A DNA stretch of 64,000 nt from Amoebophrya sp. A120 (lineage: Eukaryota > Sar > Dinophyceae > Syndiniales > Amoebophryaceae). Below the pieces are notes generated by a model. It was not told the origin of the DNA. It was given only the letters and a program-made list of their open reading frames with translations, and searched no databases. The stretch lies in contig CAJINV010000015.1 in NCBI GenBank assembly GCA_905178155.1, positions 2,005,730 to 2,069,729 of the forward strand, written 5' to 3'. Made by a program: the position numbers and the translations under genes. Positions within the stretch are counted from its first letter, which is position 1. The number at the start of each line of letters is the position of its first letter. Of this stretch, positions 43,996-55,231 are shown piece by piece.

Positions 43996-45902
43996 CACGG
44001 TCGCCCTCGCCGCGTGGTGGTGTTCTCGCCCAAGAAAAGTTTCTTTAGCTGTTGCCGCAATGGTCCGAGTAAGTTGTAGCAATATTGTTCCTGATGTTCT
44101 TTCTGAAGAAGAAGTAGAGATTGCGGTTAGAAGATTTTGGTTGCTGGCAGTCACGTGTACTACTGCTGATCGACGCCGACAGACGCGACACAGTAGACAG
44201 AAAGGTATTTTTCCTTGGGTAGACGACACGGAAACTGAAACGACGCTGGACCTAATAAATATTGAGGTTTTGTGGTCGAATGTTGACCACCTATACGCGA
44301 TGAAGATGTATTTCTATAATTTGCTTCTCCGATTGATTTGATGCTTTTGCCACAACTTCTAGATCTAGATTCGGCGATTACATTATCCACGAAATTCGAA
44401 TTCCAGACCGCTTGATGTTGCTATAGTTTTCTCGTAGACCAAAAATTTCAATTTGTCAATCGATAGAGGAAGTCATCAATGTAGATAGAAGTAGTCTTTT
44501 TGTCGGAGCTCCTGTTCACACAGATGGAGAACCGCGCTGCGACACTTCGAAGGGAAGATAAAGTTGTTGAAGATCGTGGTGATAGTTGAAGAAGGTTGCT
44601 TTGGCTTTCGTCCTATTTTTGTACACGCCTGCTCCTTTCAGATACCTTTTTTTGATGAAGTTGTTCTGGTAGAAGTACAACGAAATCTTGTTTTCCGGGA
44701 TGAAAGTGAAACCAGCTTAACGCAAGACTTTCCTGAGCGTGCACGTTGGTCCGTCGTGAAAGTTTAGCTTTGACACCGGCGGAAGGTGATCGCCGGTAGT
44801 ACAAATATGCTCCAGAGCAGCGAGCGTTCAGGATGTTGTATCCCGCAAAACTCGTCTTGGTCTTCCTGCCTGCTTTCCGCCAATACGGGTAAAGAGCCTC
44901 GGTGCTGGTAGAGACAGAGAAACCTCGTGGACCACGTCCACCACGTCTGCTTCGTTATATTTGATGTGGACAGATCAACAAACAATCTTCGCTTGAAATA
45001 TATTATGCTGACAATCCTATATTGTTCGGTTTGGAATGTTTCTTCACAGCTCGGTGATTCCCTCACCCAAATGAGGAAACTAACTTACCCTTCTATGCGA
45101 ATTTTTTGTACAAGAACATCCGGTTGTAGTTGTCTTAATGGTGCAGTTCGTTGACGTCCACGCACCACGACCACGACGACAATACATAGAAAAAAGAACT
45201 ACGAGAGAACAAAAAGGGATGATCGCACAGAAAACAACGGGCATAGAAAAGGTCTGGATCGTCCATGTGCAGATCTTGATCCAAAAGCTTAGTAGATAAG
45301 AAAACTTGCTAAAAATGCTGGTTCCTTCGCGGACTTCTCAAAGTTAAACAAGCTGAAACAGGTAACACCCGATGGAAAGTTTGATGATCGTCTGAAGATG
45401 TTTAGTGCGAGAAACGCAAACGCGTACGCAAGAAAATGAGAGATGAAAATGGCCGTGCGAGCGTGTCATGGGTCCAACTTCATTCATCAAGCTGATCCCG
45501 GCGCACTATCGTCCCCTGGCTGCCGCGCAGCTGGAGCCCGACTGAGAAAGTACCACGACACTGAGCCGCACATAGAAAGGGCAATGGTCGTCGAATGTAG
45601 TTCATCGAAGTTGGAACACAACTGGTTACATTTGTCCAGGTCCGCTGCAATGGCATCCAATAAAACAAGCGAGCAACAACTACCGCACAATCTCACGGTG
45701 ACCTTAATCGAGTCCCGAATTCTTTTTTTTCTTATGGATGCGAAAACAGTAACAAAGTCGTGCTAGTATCGGAGCGCATTTTTCGAGCGGATTTTTCGCT
45801 GTTTCATCTGGGCTTCTCTTTCAGACGGAGATCTACTCTCTCCCGCCAAAAAGAACTTCTGCTACATTGAGATCGTCGCACCACACTGACAAACGCTTCA
45901 TC
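43996..45902. other. Intergenic region 5' of the giant gene
   Basis: About 1.9 kb without a supported gene. The frame of the giant gene stays open upstream of 43995 to about 44229 but holds no further ATG, so a 5' exon could exist here. No introner ends were found. Confidence 0.5.
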
Positions 45903-48628
45903 TCAAATCTGCCGGAACTCTTTTCCACTGACGATGTGATACAACAGTCGATACTGCTTCTCGTGTTCAACCACAGCGTTCATTTTTTTTCCCCCCGGAG
46001 GAACCAAAACGTCGAAGTTGAGTTTTTTCTCGCAGAACCGCCGAAGCTTCTGCATCATGTGCATGGTGTCATCCAGAAAGGGTTTTTCGAGCAACGCCAG
46101 ACAGGCAAAGACTTCCCCGAATAAAATTTCGATTTTTCTCCCGTTCTCCACCACCTCGGACAACAGACACTGTCCATCTTGCATCGCGTTGGCGCGCGAA
46201 ATGAGCTGATTCACTTTCAACGTGAGTTGTTTTCCAATCAGGATCGGGTTCTGTCGGTGGTCCGGGGACAAAAGCGTTTGGTGGATGTAGCTGAGCATTG
46301 AGCTGTTGACGTTGATTTCATCATTTAGCATGCTGGTCGTTGTTGTGCAGGCAGTTGTTGCATCTGGTGCTGCATTTTGTAGTTTCACCGCCACCGCCTT
46401 GTGGGTCTTAGAACTTCCTTCCGCATGGAATTCGTCTGACGGTAAAGATTTTGTTCCGTCCTCCTTCAGCTCGGCATCGTCAGAGCTGCCAAAAGTAGCA
46501 GTTTTTTGAGCCGACAACAAAGTCAAATCTTGTTGCTGCTCGTGTTGCTTGTCTTCTTCTTGTAGCTCCTCATCTATTTTTTCGACTGCCGCATCAGCCT
46601 GATCTTCATGATCTCCGTCGCCGTCCTCCGAGGGGATTTCTTCTTCATCATTTGGCTCTTGTTCGAAAATTTCCACCCCGTCCGACCCCGCATCTTCCTC
46701 TTCCTCGTCTGAGGAACCGTCGCTGTTTTCGCTTCCATCTTTGCCGAGAAGCGTGAAATCGAAAACGGTCTTCTGCTTCTTGTATCTCAGCATAGTTTCG
46801 GATTTGCGATGAAGGGAGTGCTGTTTTCCTTTCCCTTTCTTCTTGACGGGCTGGGGCATGGGATCCACCTCTTTATCGAATTGATCGGATTCTTCATCAC
46901 TATCGTCATCGTCGTCGGCTACGGACGAATTGTCGTGTAGCTCCGCAAACAAGTTGTCCTTGTCCTCTTCCAGCATCTCCACTACTTCTCCATCGCTTTC
47001 ATCGTCATCCACCTCCGCGCTCTCTTCATCCGGCGCATCAGCATCTGCCAGTGGCGAACTTGTTGTAACTGGTTTCTGTATTTCCGCCTGCAGCTTCGCT
47101 CGCAATTCTCCAAACTTTTCCAGGAACTGAATCTCCTCTGCATTCGGGCTGACCATTTTCCGCTGCATGTCCGACCACGACGTCTCTTGGAACAGTCTGG
47201 GGCTGACCTTGACCATCTTCCGCTGCATGTCCGACCACGACGTCTCTTGGAACAGTCTCGCGGTCGCAGAAATGGCAGGTTTGGAAGTAATACCACTGTG
47301 CTGCTCCTGGAAGTGGTCTTGTTTCTGTTCATTTGCGTCCTTCAGTTTGCCTTGGTCTTTGGCCAGTGCCGTCGTGGTGGTTTCTGGCTCTTGCAGCAGC
47401 GTTGATGGCCTCGTTGCATCCGCATCTACAGTAGTTGCTCCAGTACAAGTTCCACTGTCCGCCGGGAGCTGCACACCAGCACCTGTCGCGGTGGTCTGAT
47501 TCATCTTGCCGCTCGGGGGCAGCTGCTCCGGTGCAGCTTGTTCCGGGGCATTCACAGACTTATCGTTCTCCAGCTGCTTTATTTTCCGCCTGCTCGCCTT
47601 CTCCTCCACCTCCTATGGATTGCAAAAGTATCGTACTCGTATCAATGCATTACAAATTTTCTCAGCATGAAAAATAAAATTTGTAATGCGGATTTACCTT
47701 AAGAGCAAGATTTGTAATGCACGTTTGCGATTACTACGAGTACGATACTTTTGCACAGGATACCTCCTTCGCAACGACAACTTTCGGGCACTGGTACAGC
47801 CGCTCGTACTGTATATGGAAGCGTCAGGTTTGAAATCGTCAAAGTTGAAATGATTTGTCATGCATAAAATGCAAGGCATGAAGTGCCTGTCTTGCCGGGA
47901 TGGCAAGTGAGGCCGCGTGTCAGCCTGTTTAGGGTTTGAAGTAGAGCTGCTAAAGGAGCATGACAAAAGCAGTCGTCTGTGCCCAAACAGCATGACTAAT
48001 TGGATTTCGGTGCTCGGAAAATTTGTGATGCGCCGCTTGGAAATTGGGTTTCCAACTGGTATACATTTTATGCATGACAAATCATTTCAACTTTGTCGAT
48101 TTCAAACCTGACGCTTCCATACTGTACGCGCCTTAAATATTCGATCGCGTCCAAATCTTCAAGCTTCTCCTTTCCCCAGTCCGGTTTTTTCGGCGGTTTT
48201 TCCTGCCCATCTCGCTCGTCGATCAGGGCAAAACACTGCCGACCGATAGGCTCGTCGTCTTCGGAGGAAGTGCTGTCAGACGGCGCGCGGTCATGTGCTT
48301 CCCACTCTTCTTCTGATTCCTCGTAGTTGTTCTTCGTGCAATGATTTTGGTCGCCGTGTTGTTTTTCATTTTTTTGCTCCGCATCAGAACTGGTGTCAAG
48401 AAACCCGCTGCCTCTGTCTTCGAAACTGGAATCGAGGTCCAGATCAGTCGCGCGGTTCATCTGGCGCTGTTTGTTGCTGTTCTCCCCAAGAACTGTATCT
48501 TCCATTGTGGAGGTAGTCGTAGCTTCTATCACGACCGCTTTTGAAGATCCATCAGGCTTTTCCAACTTCGCCTGTTCCTTTGCCCGTTGCCGGGCTTCCT
48601 GGTTCTTCTGCCCGCCACGACGGCCCAT
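45903..48628 (-). CDS. Acidic 752-residue protein, unrecognised
   Basis: Three exons, 48628-48122, 47808-47763 and 47608-45903, sum to 2,259 nt (752 residues plus stop). The ATG start reads MGRRGGQKNQEARQRAKEQA, a basic, probably helical N-terminus. The middle is dominated by long Asp/Glu/Ser runs (DDDDSDEESDQFDKEVD, SDGSSDEEEEDAGSDG), as in many nucleolar or chromatin-associated proteins. The last ~150 residues look folded and helical (LLSPDHRQNPILIGKQLTLK, ILFGEVFACLALLEKPFLDD, LYHIVSGKEF). A 60 bp tandem duplication repeats RLFQETSWSDMQRKMV. Introns are one family H and one family A introner, joining RRVQ-YERLYQCP and VVVAKE-VEEKASRR. No signal peptide. The family is not recognised; a nuclear role is only a guess from composition. 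Confidence 0.72.
47161..47258. repeat. 60 bp tandem duplication inside an exon
   Basis: CGCTGCATGTCCGACCACGA begins at 47161 and again at 47221, with about 38 further identical bases and similar bases just upstream of each copy. In frame it duplicates RLFQETSWSDMQRKMV. Confidence 0.88.
47614..47762. mobile_element. Introner, family A
   Basis: Starts TATGGATTGCAAAAGTATCG, ends CTTTTGCACAGGATA. Duplication CCTCC at 47609-47613 and 47763-47767. The coding-strand target GGAGG permits a GT...AG reading. Removal joins VVVAKE to VEEKASRRK. Confidence 0.92.
47814..48121. mobile_element. Introner, family H
   Basis: Starts TATGGAAGCGTCAGGTTTGA, ends CCTGACGCTTCCATA. Duplication CTGTA at 47809-47813 and 48122-48126. 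Removal joins IEYLRRVQ to YERLYQCPK. Confidence 0.92.
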
Positions 48629-49726
48629 ATTGATATTTGCGAAAATCGAAACTATACCACGGTATCAACGTCTACGTCGGCTACGGTGGACTTACAAATA
48701 TCTGCGGCCAGAATGATGATCTGAGGTCGTCACAAATAAACTCAAAGACCTCGTCGTGTGCTTCTCTATTTCTTCTGCTTCGTTCACTACTTGACTCAAA
48801 TCGGAAAGAGCTACGGTCTAGTTTTCCTACGTCGCCTGGTGTCAACATCAACATGATTTGTGAAAATGTTGAGCAGTCAAAATTTTGTAGCTCGTCAGCA
48901 CATGTATCTTCAAAAAATTGGCACTGGTGCAGGTGAAAGAACCATCGAGAGAAAGAGGATCCAAATTCTGCAGGAGCTCCTGTCTTGGATTACTTATTTC
49001 TTCCTCGTGCTTCTATCTTCCAATACGATCAGAGGATCAGTGCGTCAGCGATTCCGAACCAAACTGATCTTTTTGAACGACGAACGGAAAAAAGCAAAGC
49101 TTACCTCCGGGGGAAAAATAAGTCAGAAATGATCTGCATGTGCTATTTATTGCTTTCGATATCGATTTTTTCAATGGATCATCTAGGAAGCAATGCACTC
49201 CGGCAGCAAGAACATCACTAGCCACAGTACCACCTTAGGTGGTTTCCCACCACTAGTACAAAGGCATGATTAGTTCGCCTAAACATAATTATTTCGACTA
49301 ACTCAAACTCTGTACTTTGGACGTTTTCCCCTTGGCAAGTGAGCACTTGTTCGAGGTGGGAGGTCCTATCTTGGATATAAAACATGTATGATGAGTTCTT
49401 TGTGACTGGGTAGTCACAATTGATAACACAAAAAATCGAAATCCAATTCATTTGTTTGGGGGGTACTAGTCATTTTCGCATGATCTTCATGAGGATTGTA
49501 GGTTGCATTCGCATGGCCGGTTGTTGTGTGTGTCCTACTTGAAAAAGTCATGTCGAGATCGTAAGCGTATTTCACCTGCAAACAAGGGGACGACTTGTCG
49601 CTGGCACGTTCATAATTCAAGGAATATTCAAAGCAAAATTCAATTATTTGTTTGTCATGCTGCTGCCCTAGAGGGAGGTTACTTGCATGCAATAATCACC
49701 GTAATACCAGTGCTCATTTTATCATT
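48629..49726. other. Intergenic region
   Basis: About 1.1 kb between the acidic-protein start and the E1 stop. No gene, insert or RNA recognised. Confidence 0.55.
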
Positions 49727-52700
49727 TCATTTGTACACAAGTTTCACACTCGGAATCTGCACATCAATGTCGTCTGCGTCTGTGCTGGTAACTTCAATCG
49801 CGAGGAACTTCTTGTACGCCGGCAGTTTTGTTTTGGTCATATGCAATGCAAAAGCATCGCACTAGTGTCAATTGCATTACAAATTAGCCACGCATTACAA
49901 ATTAAATTTGTAATGCTGAACTACCTTGGCATGGAGATTTGTAATGCATAAATGCAATCACTACGAGTACGATACTTTTGCACAGGATAGGTCACCGTCT
50001 CAAACAAGTCCGTGACCTTTTCCGCGGTTCTCTTTTTGTGCGACGGCAGAAACGCGTTGTACAAACACGCGTTGCCGGACGAGAGAATCACGATGTCGCA
50101 CCCGTACCGGTCCTGAATGGTGTCGATCAGTTTTTTCAGCGTGATGTCGTATCCTGTGTAAAAGTATCGCACTCGTATTGCAATCATGCATTACAAATAT
50201 CTTTCTCAAGGCAAATCAGCATTACAAATTCAATTTGTAATGCTGAGAAAATTTGTGATGCATTTCTACTAGTACTTTTACTTTTGCAATTCATATGTCG
50301 CCACTGTCCACGATCACCTTGTCCCAGCTCGTAAAGCCCTCCGGAATTGCCCGCACCGGGCCCGCCAGGATCGGGTCCATGTCGCGGGACTTTACCCGGA
50401 TCGGCTCCGAAGGTTCTGAGAGCACGAAGAGCGGCAGGGCGAGGTTCACAAACGCATTTTTGAAGGGCTCGAGCAGTTTCGCGTCGAATTTGGTGGAGTC
50501 CAAATCCGGGTGCTGCAGCTGCAGGGCGACGATCTTGTAGAGCTCGCAGAGCACCAAACCCGTGATCATCGCGGTAGTAGTGGCGATGGCCGGGATGATT
50601 TTGCCCGCAATCATTTTCACCTTCATAAAATCCGCCTCCTGAATGCTGTAATTCCGCGCGCGGAGGTTGGCGCAGGCGGCGATGAAGGCGATGTGGAAAT
50701 TTGTGTCGTCGTCCTTCTCGAAATCAATCGGGAATAAGGTTCGCAGCTGGGTAGTTTCACTGGCTGCAGACACTTTTGCCAGCAGCTCGGCGGAAAGCGC
50801 GTCGGCTGTGATAGAGCAGTTTGGATTTGGATTTTGATGCTCAGAACGATTTCATAGTACTTCAAGTTGTGTACTGATTACGAGAACAAAAGGATCGTGG
50901 AAATGCGTAAAAACCGCTGCTCCACCTCGAGAGTCGTTGTCGTCGAGCGTCAAATCTAGCAACAGCATGCAGTAGGATACGGAAGGGATTCCTCTAATTA
51001 CCTTTAGTCAAAAGCTCTTGTACCTGCAATTGTATCGTCTGCCGCTCCTTCTTCCACAGTGTCATTGTCATTCACTTTGATTTTCACTCCCTGCTTTGCT
51101 TGAAACGGCTCCACCGTGCAGCCTTTCGCCAGTTTCCGAATCACCTCCTTGTCTTGCACGACCTCCTCACCGAGGTTGTTCAGCAGCAAATTGACGCAAC
51201 CGTGAATGTACCCCAGATGCGTTTCATCAGAGCTGTCAAACCCGATCACCCGCGGCATTCTTTTCGGCCCGGACCAGAACAGCGCGCCCTCGGAGGTCAC
51301 GTGGTCTGCTGGGAAGTTGTGCAGCAGTTGGCCAATCTGGTGGCAGAAATCTTCCTGGAATTGGTTGACCGCGTATTGGGTCAGGGTTTGCTTCAACTGG
51401 TCACTACTCGTGGATTTCTCAACCAACATTCTCTTCACTGCCCTCAACTTGGTCACCTGTGCGGACGCTGCGGATTCTTGCTTCAGTTTTTGCAGAAATT
51501 TCTCCGGATTTTCGAGGAAAGTGTTGACCTCTTGGGCCGCATCCACGAAGCACTTCTGGAAGCTGTCGCGGGCCCACTCGATGGTGTGCTCAATTTGGTG
51601 CGGGAAATGCTGTTTTGATTTTTCATTCATGTCGTTCTTATGCCATGGGAACTACAACTACACTACAAACATAAAGCGCTTTGCATCCAAAAGATTATGC
51701 ATTTCATCAACTATTTGATTTGCAGCTGTCATCTCTGACTTTGTCATCTTTACCACGATCATCATAGTACGAGTACCTTCATCGTGCACAGCGGTATGCT
51801 TTCTTCTGGCGGATCCTGCGAGTCTCCGTAACTTTGCGTCAAGTGTGGCAGCACCACCTGGCTGTTTCCCTTCGTGCCGAGGGTCCCACTTTCGAGCAGG
51901 GGTCGCTCGTACCAGACGCACTTGCTGTCTACGTACAATCTCGCCTGCACGTTATCTAAAGCGTTGATGACGCAGTCCTGACGGTGCCATATCCCACAAA
52001 AAAACTGCTCCACTGTGATGATTTTGAAAGATCTGCATCACAAGTTTGTTACACATGACAGTGAAAATCTGTCATGCGCGCTTTTCAAGAGAAAACACGC
52101 TTGAAAATCCAATGTATTGCAGGTGTAGCAAGACAACTAGTTCTGTGTTCCATTTTCTGCATCACAAGTTCACAGTGAAACAGTTTTTTCTTGCGATATG
52201 CCAAAACTCGTCGTTAAAGGTGTCCTCGGTGTCCGGTCCCACCCGCACCTCCAGCTATCCCCTGTGAAAACGTAGTCACCCCAGAGCTCATGTAATGCAG
52301 ATATGCAACTGCAGGAACATTTGTGATGCGCAGCTCCATGGCAGGCGTTTCCAACCTTATTTTGGATTTTGTGATGTTGTAATCAGGATCAGAAAATGGC
52401 TTTGTCGTGCGGCTGCCTTTGCTAAACTGCGCTACAAGAGTCATGCGCGACTTCCAAAACTTCTGAATTTGTGTTGCTAAGTTCCCAACTTGACTCTGGG
52501 GTCGGGACGTTTTTACTTAGGATATCAGCGCGTTCACATTCAGTGCGCTGTTAAACTCCTTCGCTGATTCGCAGGCGGTGGAGGACTTGGCGGACCCGAC
52601 ATGCTCCCGGTGGAACAGAAACTGTCGGTTCAAATTGGACACCTCAATCCGGTCCATGTCGGTACAAGTGAGCTTCCCTGATGATGAAGATGAGGAGCCT

Positions 52701-55231
52701 GTCGCGCAACACCCCATCAACGCCAACCCCTTCAAAAACTCGCACCCCAACGCGCCCGCGCCGACGACGAAAAGGTTGAGCGATTGGAGCTTTTTCTGAA
52801 AACTTTCGCCAAAGATGGCAATCTGGTCGGCGTACCGGCTGGACTGCATGTTCAAGGTTAGTACATCCCCTACGTTATCGTTGATGCCCGGCATGATGAG
52901 CTCGAACATGTCGAGGTAGAGGTACTGGTGTAGCGGCGTGTACTTCCCCGTAAATTTCACGACCTCCTGCGCGATCAGCCCGCCGAGAAAGGCCGCGAAG
53001 CAGGGCAGAGAGCACTTTTCGTATTTCTGTATTTTCGCAATCAACTCCTCACTGACTTCGGTCTCACTAATTGGGAAGTTGGTCTCCGGCACCTGCTTCA
53101 TTTGCTCCAAATGGGTTTTCGCGGCGTCAACTGCTGATGTTTTTTGTTCTCGGGCAATTCGTACCCCTTCAAACGCGAGATGCATCTGCTCGGGACGCCC
53201 GATCTTGCTGAAATCGCACATGGGAAGGGCGTACTCGCTAGGGGCAACTGGGTTCAAGCGAGAGTCTTGCCAGGAGCGGAATTTCATGGGCTTCGGGACT
53301 TTCACTTGAGTCACAAGGCCCTCCCGCGTATACTGACCAAAAGCGGAGACGTCCTGGGAAGTAGATGGTGATTTCTTTGCATTCGAAATGTGTCCTTGAG
53401 CATCAATAAACCATCGAGCATGCTGCCTAAAAATTCTCATAAATTCTATATGACAAAGAGTTGTCAGTCTCCAATAACAGGAGCTTCCTTCAAAATTGCT
53501 ACTAATCCTACTGACCTAGTACCTTCACTCCTTCTGGCAGCTTTAGCACGAATTGGTATGGCCCGGTCACTCGAATTTCGTACTGTTTGTCGTTAATCCC
53601 GGTCATGCCCTCGACCTCCCGAAACGTTACGAAATCGCCGTCCTCGAACCCGTGCCGCTTGCTCTCGTGCGTCAACACTTCCCCCTTTTCGGAGATGTTC
53701 GCGATGATGGCCGTTTTTGGTTCCTCGCCGTTGCTGTCGCGGATCAAAAACTCGTTGCCAAAGTCCACAAAAACTTTCGCCGCCAGACCCGCATTCTCGA
53801 CAAAAATAAAGCCGGTGCTGCTGGCCCGGCATTTCTCATTCAGGTCGGTTATTTGCTGCGTTGCAAGTGGTATTCCGTCGGAAAGTATTCACAGTAAATC
53901 TACTCCCGTAAACGTACAAATGTGGTCTCTGCATGACAAAACTTAGCTCCGATCCTAGTTTAGCATGACAAGTGTTACAGTCCCAATTGGAAAAATTTGT
54001 GATGCATCTTGTACATGTACGGGAGATTTGTATTGCATAGAAAGCACAACGACGTCGAAATCCTGACTCGGTTTCAAATCCGCCAAGGACTTCACGCTCG
54101 AGTCGACCACTATCAAATGCAAAAATGTCTGGGTCTGGAAACTTGTGATGCAAGTCCGTGAACAATAAGTGCTCTGTAATGCGCCGCCAAGCATGGCAAG
54201 TTTTTTCGTGCTTCTGTGCTGCGTATTCCGCATGAGAAGCTGCGCTTTTGCATGACAGGCAAGAGGACCTCTTGGTGGCCACGCAATACAGAGTGCAGAG
54301 CCATGCCAGACTAGCATGACAAATCTCGCAAAAATCTCCCTGACCGAGACTACATATTTGCATTTGATAACCACCGTCACGGTCACATACGGATTCAGCT
54401 TCTGGAGCTTGGCGCAGCAGGCCTGGGCCCGGGTTTTTTTTTGCTTCACATCTTCCTCCGTGATGTAGAAATTGCGGCCCAAATCGCCCAGCTGGCAAAT
54501 CTCGGTGTCGTAGAGGAGAACCGCTTTGGGGCCAGCGAGCTGTTACAGTGAAAAATGCCCCCGCCCCCAAAGTTGGAATAACTTGTGATGCGAAGTTTCC
54601 AAATGAAAACTTTTTGCCATGCATGAAAGGAGCGTGAATCTTTCTGATACAGAGTCTAGTAGGCGTACATAGCATCGCTTGCATGAGAAGCGCTGTTCTT
54701 GCTGGGGTCTTTTGCAATACAAATTTTTGCTGTTCACAGTTGAAAATCTGTGATGCTGATAGCCGCGAGAGGGCGAGTGTTTCATTTGGAAACGTTTGCA
54801 ATACAAGTGCGCCCAAGGTCTGGCGTGGGGGCATTTTTCATTGTAATACGAGCACCAGATTCTTTGCGACCTCAATCCCCACGCCGGACAAACCCTGGAT
54901 GCAGACACGGAGTTTCACGAGCCTGCAGTTCCAGTTGTCGAAATTTGTATATATGTATGAAAAAAGTGATTTTTTGCATTTCTACTGATGAACTACGGAA
55001 CTGTAAGTTAGAACTACAAAACTTCTCATCAAGACCACATCGCTGCTGAATTTTCATGGTAGTTGCACAACTTCCAGATGTTGCTCGTGGTTGGGCAGGG
55101 TATTACCAATAGAATCGGGGGCAATACACAGTTGCTATGTAGTAACGAACAAGCGAGACTAGTACTTCTTACCTGCCCATCGTCTCCATTCCGAAGGTTC
55201 CGATTTGCCGTGAGTAGAGATCCTTGTTGGT
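49727..55231 (-). CDS. UBA1: Ubiquitin-activating enzyme E1 (5' end incomplete)
   Basis: Exons: 55231-55173, 54922-54849, 54535-54370, 54105-54040, 53880-53523, 53422-52526, 52251-52199, 51984-51777, 51636-51024, 50805-50296, 50144-49990, 49834-49727; 3,267 nt, 1,088 residues plus stop, from the first recognised exon ([16 protein letters not shown]). The enzyme adenylates ubiquitin with ATP and carries it as a thioester to E2 enzymes. Seen: first Rossmann-like half GLSGVG (residues 30-35), second half VGAGALG (about 462-467), [17 protein letters not shown] after it, [10 protein letters not shown], the active-site Cys in SIPLCTMK (about residue 624), [32 protein letters not shown], and a C-terminal ubiquitin-fold region. 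Seven introns are introners of seven families (J, B, I, C, G, A, A-type neighbours counted in order; see the entries), the others GT-AG (54923-55172, 53423-53522, 51637-51776, 50806-51023). An N-terminal exon upstream of 55231 is not resolved. Confidence 0.94.
49840..49989. mobile_element. Introner, family A (in E1)
   Basis: Starts TATGCAATGCAAAAGCATCG, ends CTTTTGCACAGGATA. Duplication GGTCA at 49835-49839 and 49990-49994. Removal joins TDLFETVT to [10 protein letters not shown]. Confidence 0.93.
50150..50295. mobile_element. Introner, family A (in E1)
   Basis: Starts TATCCTGTGTAAAAGTATCG, ends CTTTTGCAATTCATA. Duplication TGTCG at 50145-50149 and 50296-50300. Removal joins KVIVDSGD to ITLKKLIDT. 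Confidence 0.92.
51990..52198. mobile_element. Introner, family G (in E1)
   Basis: Starts TATCCCACAAAAAAACTGCT, ends CAGTTTTTTCTTGCGATA. Duplication TGCCA at 51985-51989 and 52199-52203. Removal joins TFNDEFW to [13 protein letters not shown], as expected for E1. Confidence 0.92.
52256..52525. mobile_element. Introner, family C (in E1)
   Basis: Starts TATCCCCTGTGAAAACGTAG, ends GTTTTTACTTAGGATAT. Duplication CAGC at 52252-52255 and 52526-52529. Removal joins ALNVNAL to [10 protein letters not shown]. Confidence 0.9.
53886..54039. mobile_element. Introner, family I (in E1)
   Basis: Starts TATTCACAGTAAATCTACTC, ends GGGAGATTTGTATTGCATA. Duplication GAAAG at 53881-53885 and 54040-54044. Removal joins DFDVVVL to SDGIPLATQ. 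Confidence 0.92.
54111..54369. mobile_element. Introner, family B (in E1)
   Basis: Starts TATCAAATGCAAAAATGTCT, ends ATATTTGCATTTGATA. Duplication ACCAC at 54106-54110 and 54370-54374. Removal joins NPYVTVTVV to DSSVKSLAD. Confidence 0.93.
54541..54848. mobile_element. Introner, family J (in E1)
   Basis: Left end TGTTACAGTGAAAAATGCCC, right end the complement of TATTACAATGAAAAATGCCC. Duplication CGAGC at 54536-54540 and 54849-54853. Removal joins VAKNLVL to [10 protein letters not shown], a conserved E1 junction. Only copy of this family in the window. Confidence 0.93.

Noticed and set aside
43996-44229. Longer N-terminus of the giant protein starting near 44229
   Set aside because: The frame is open but the apparent start there is GTG; the first ATG is at 43995 and is followed directly by a membrane-like segment.
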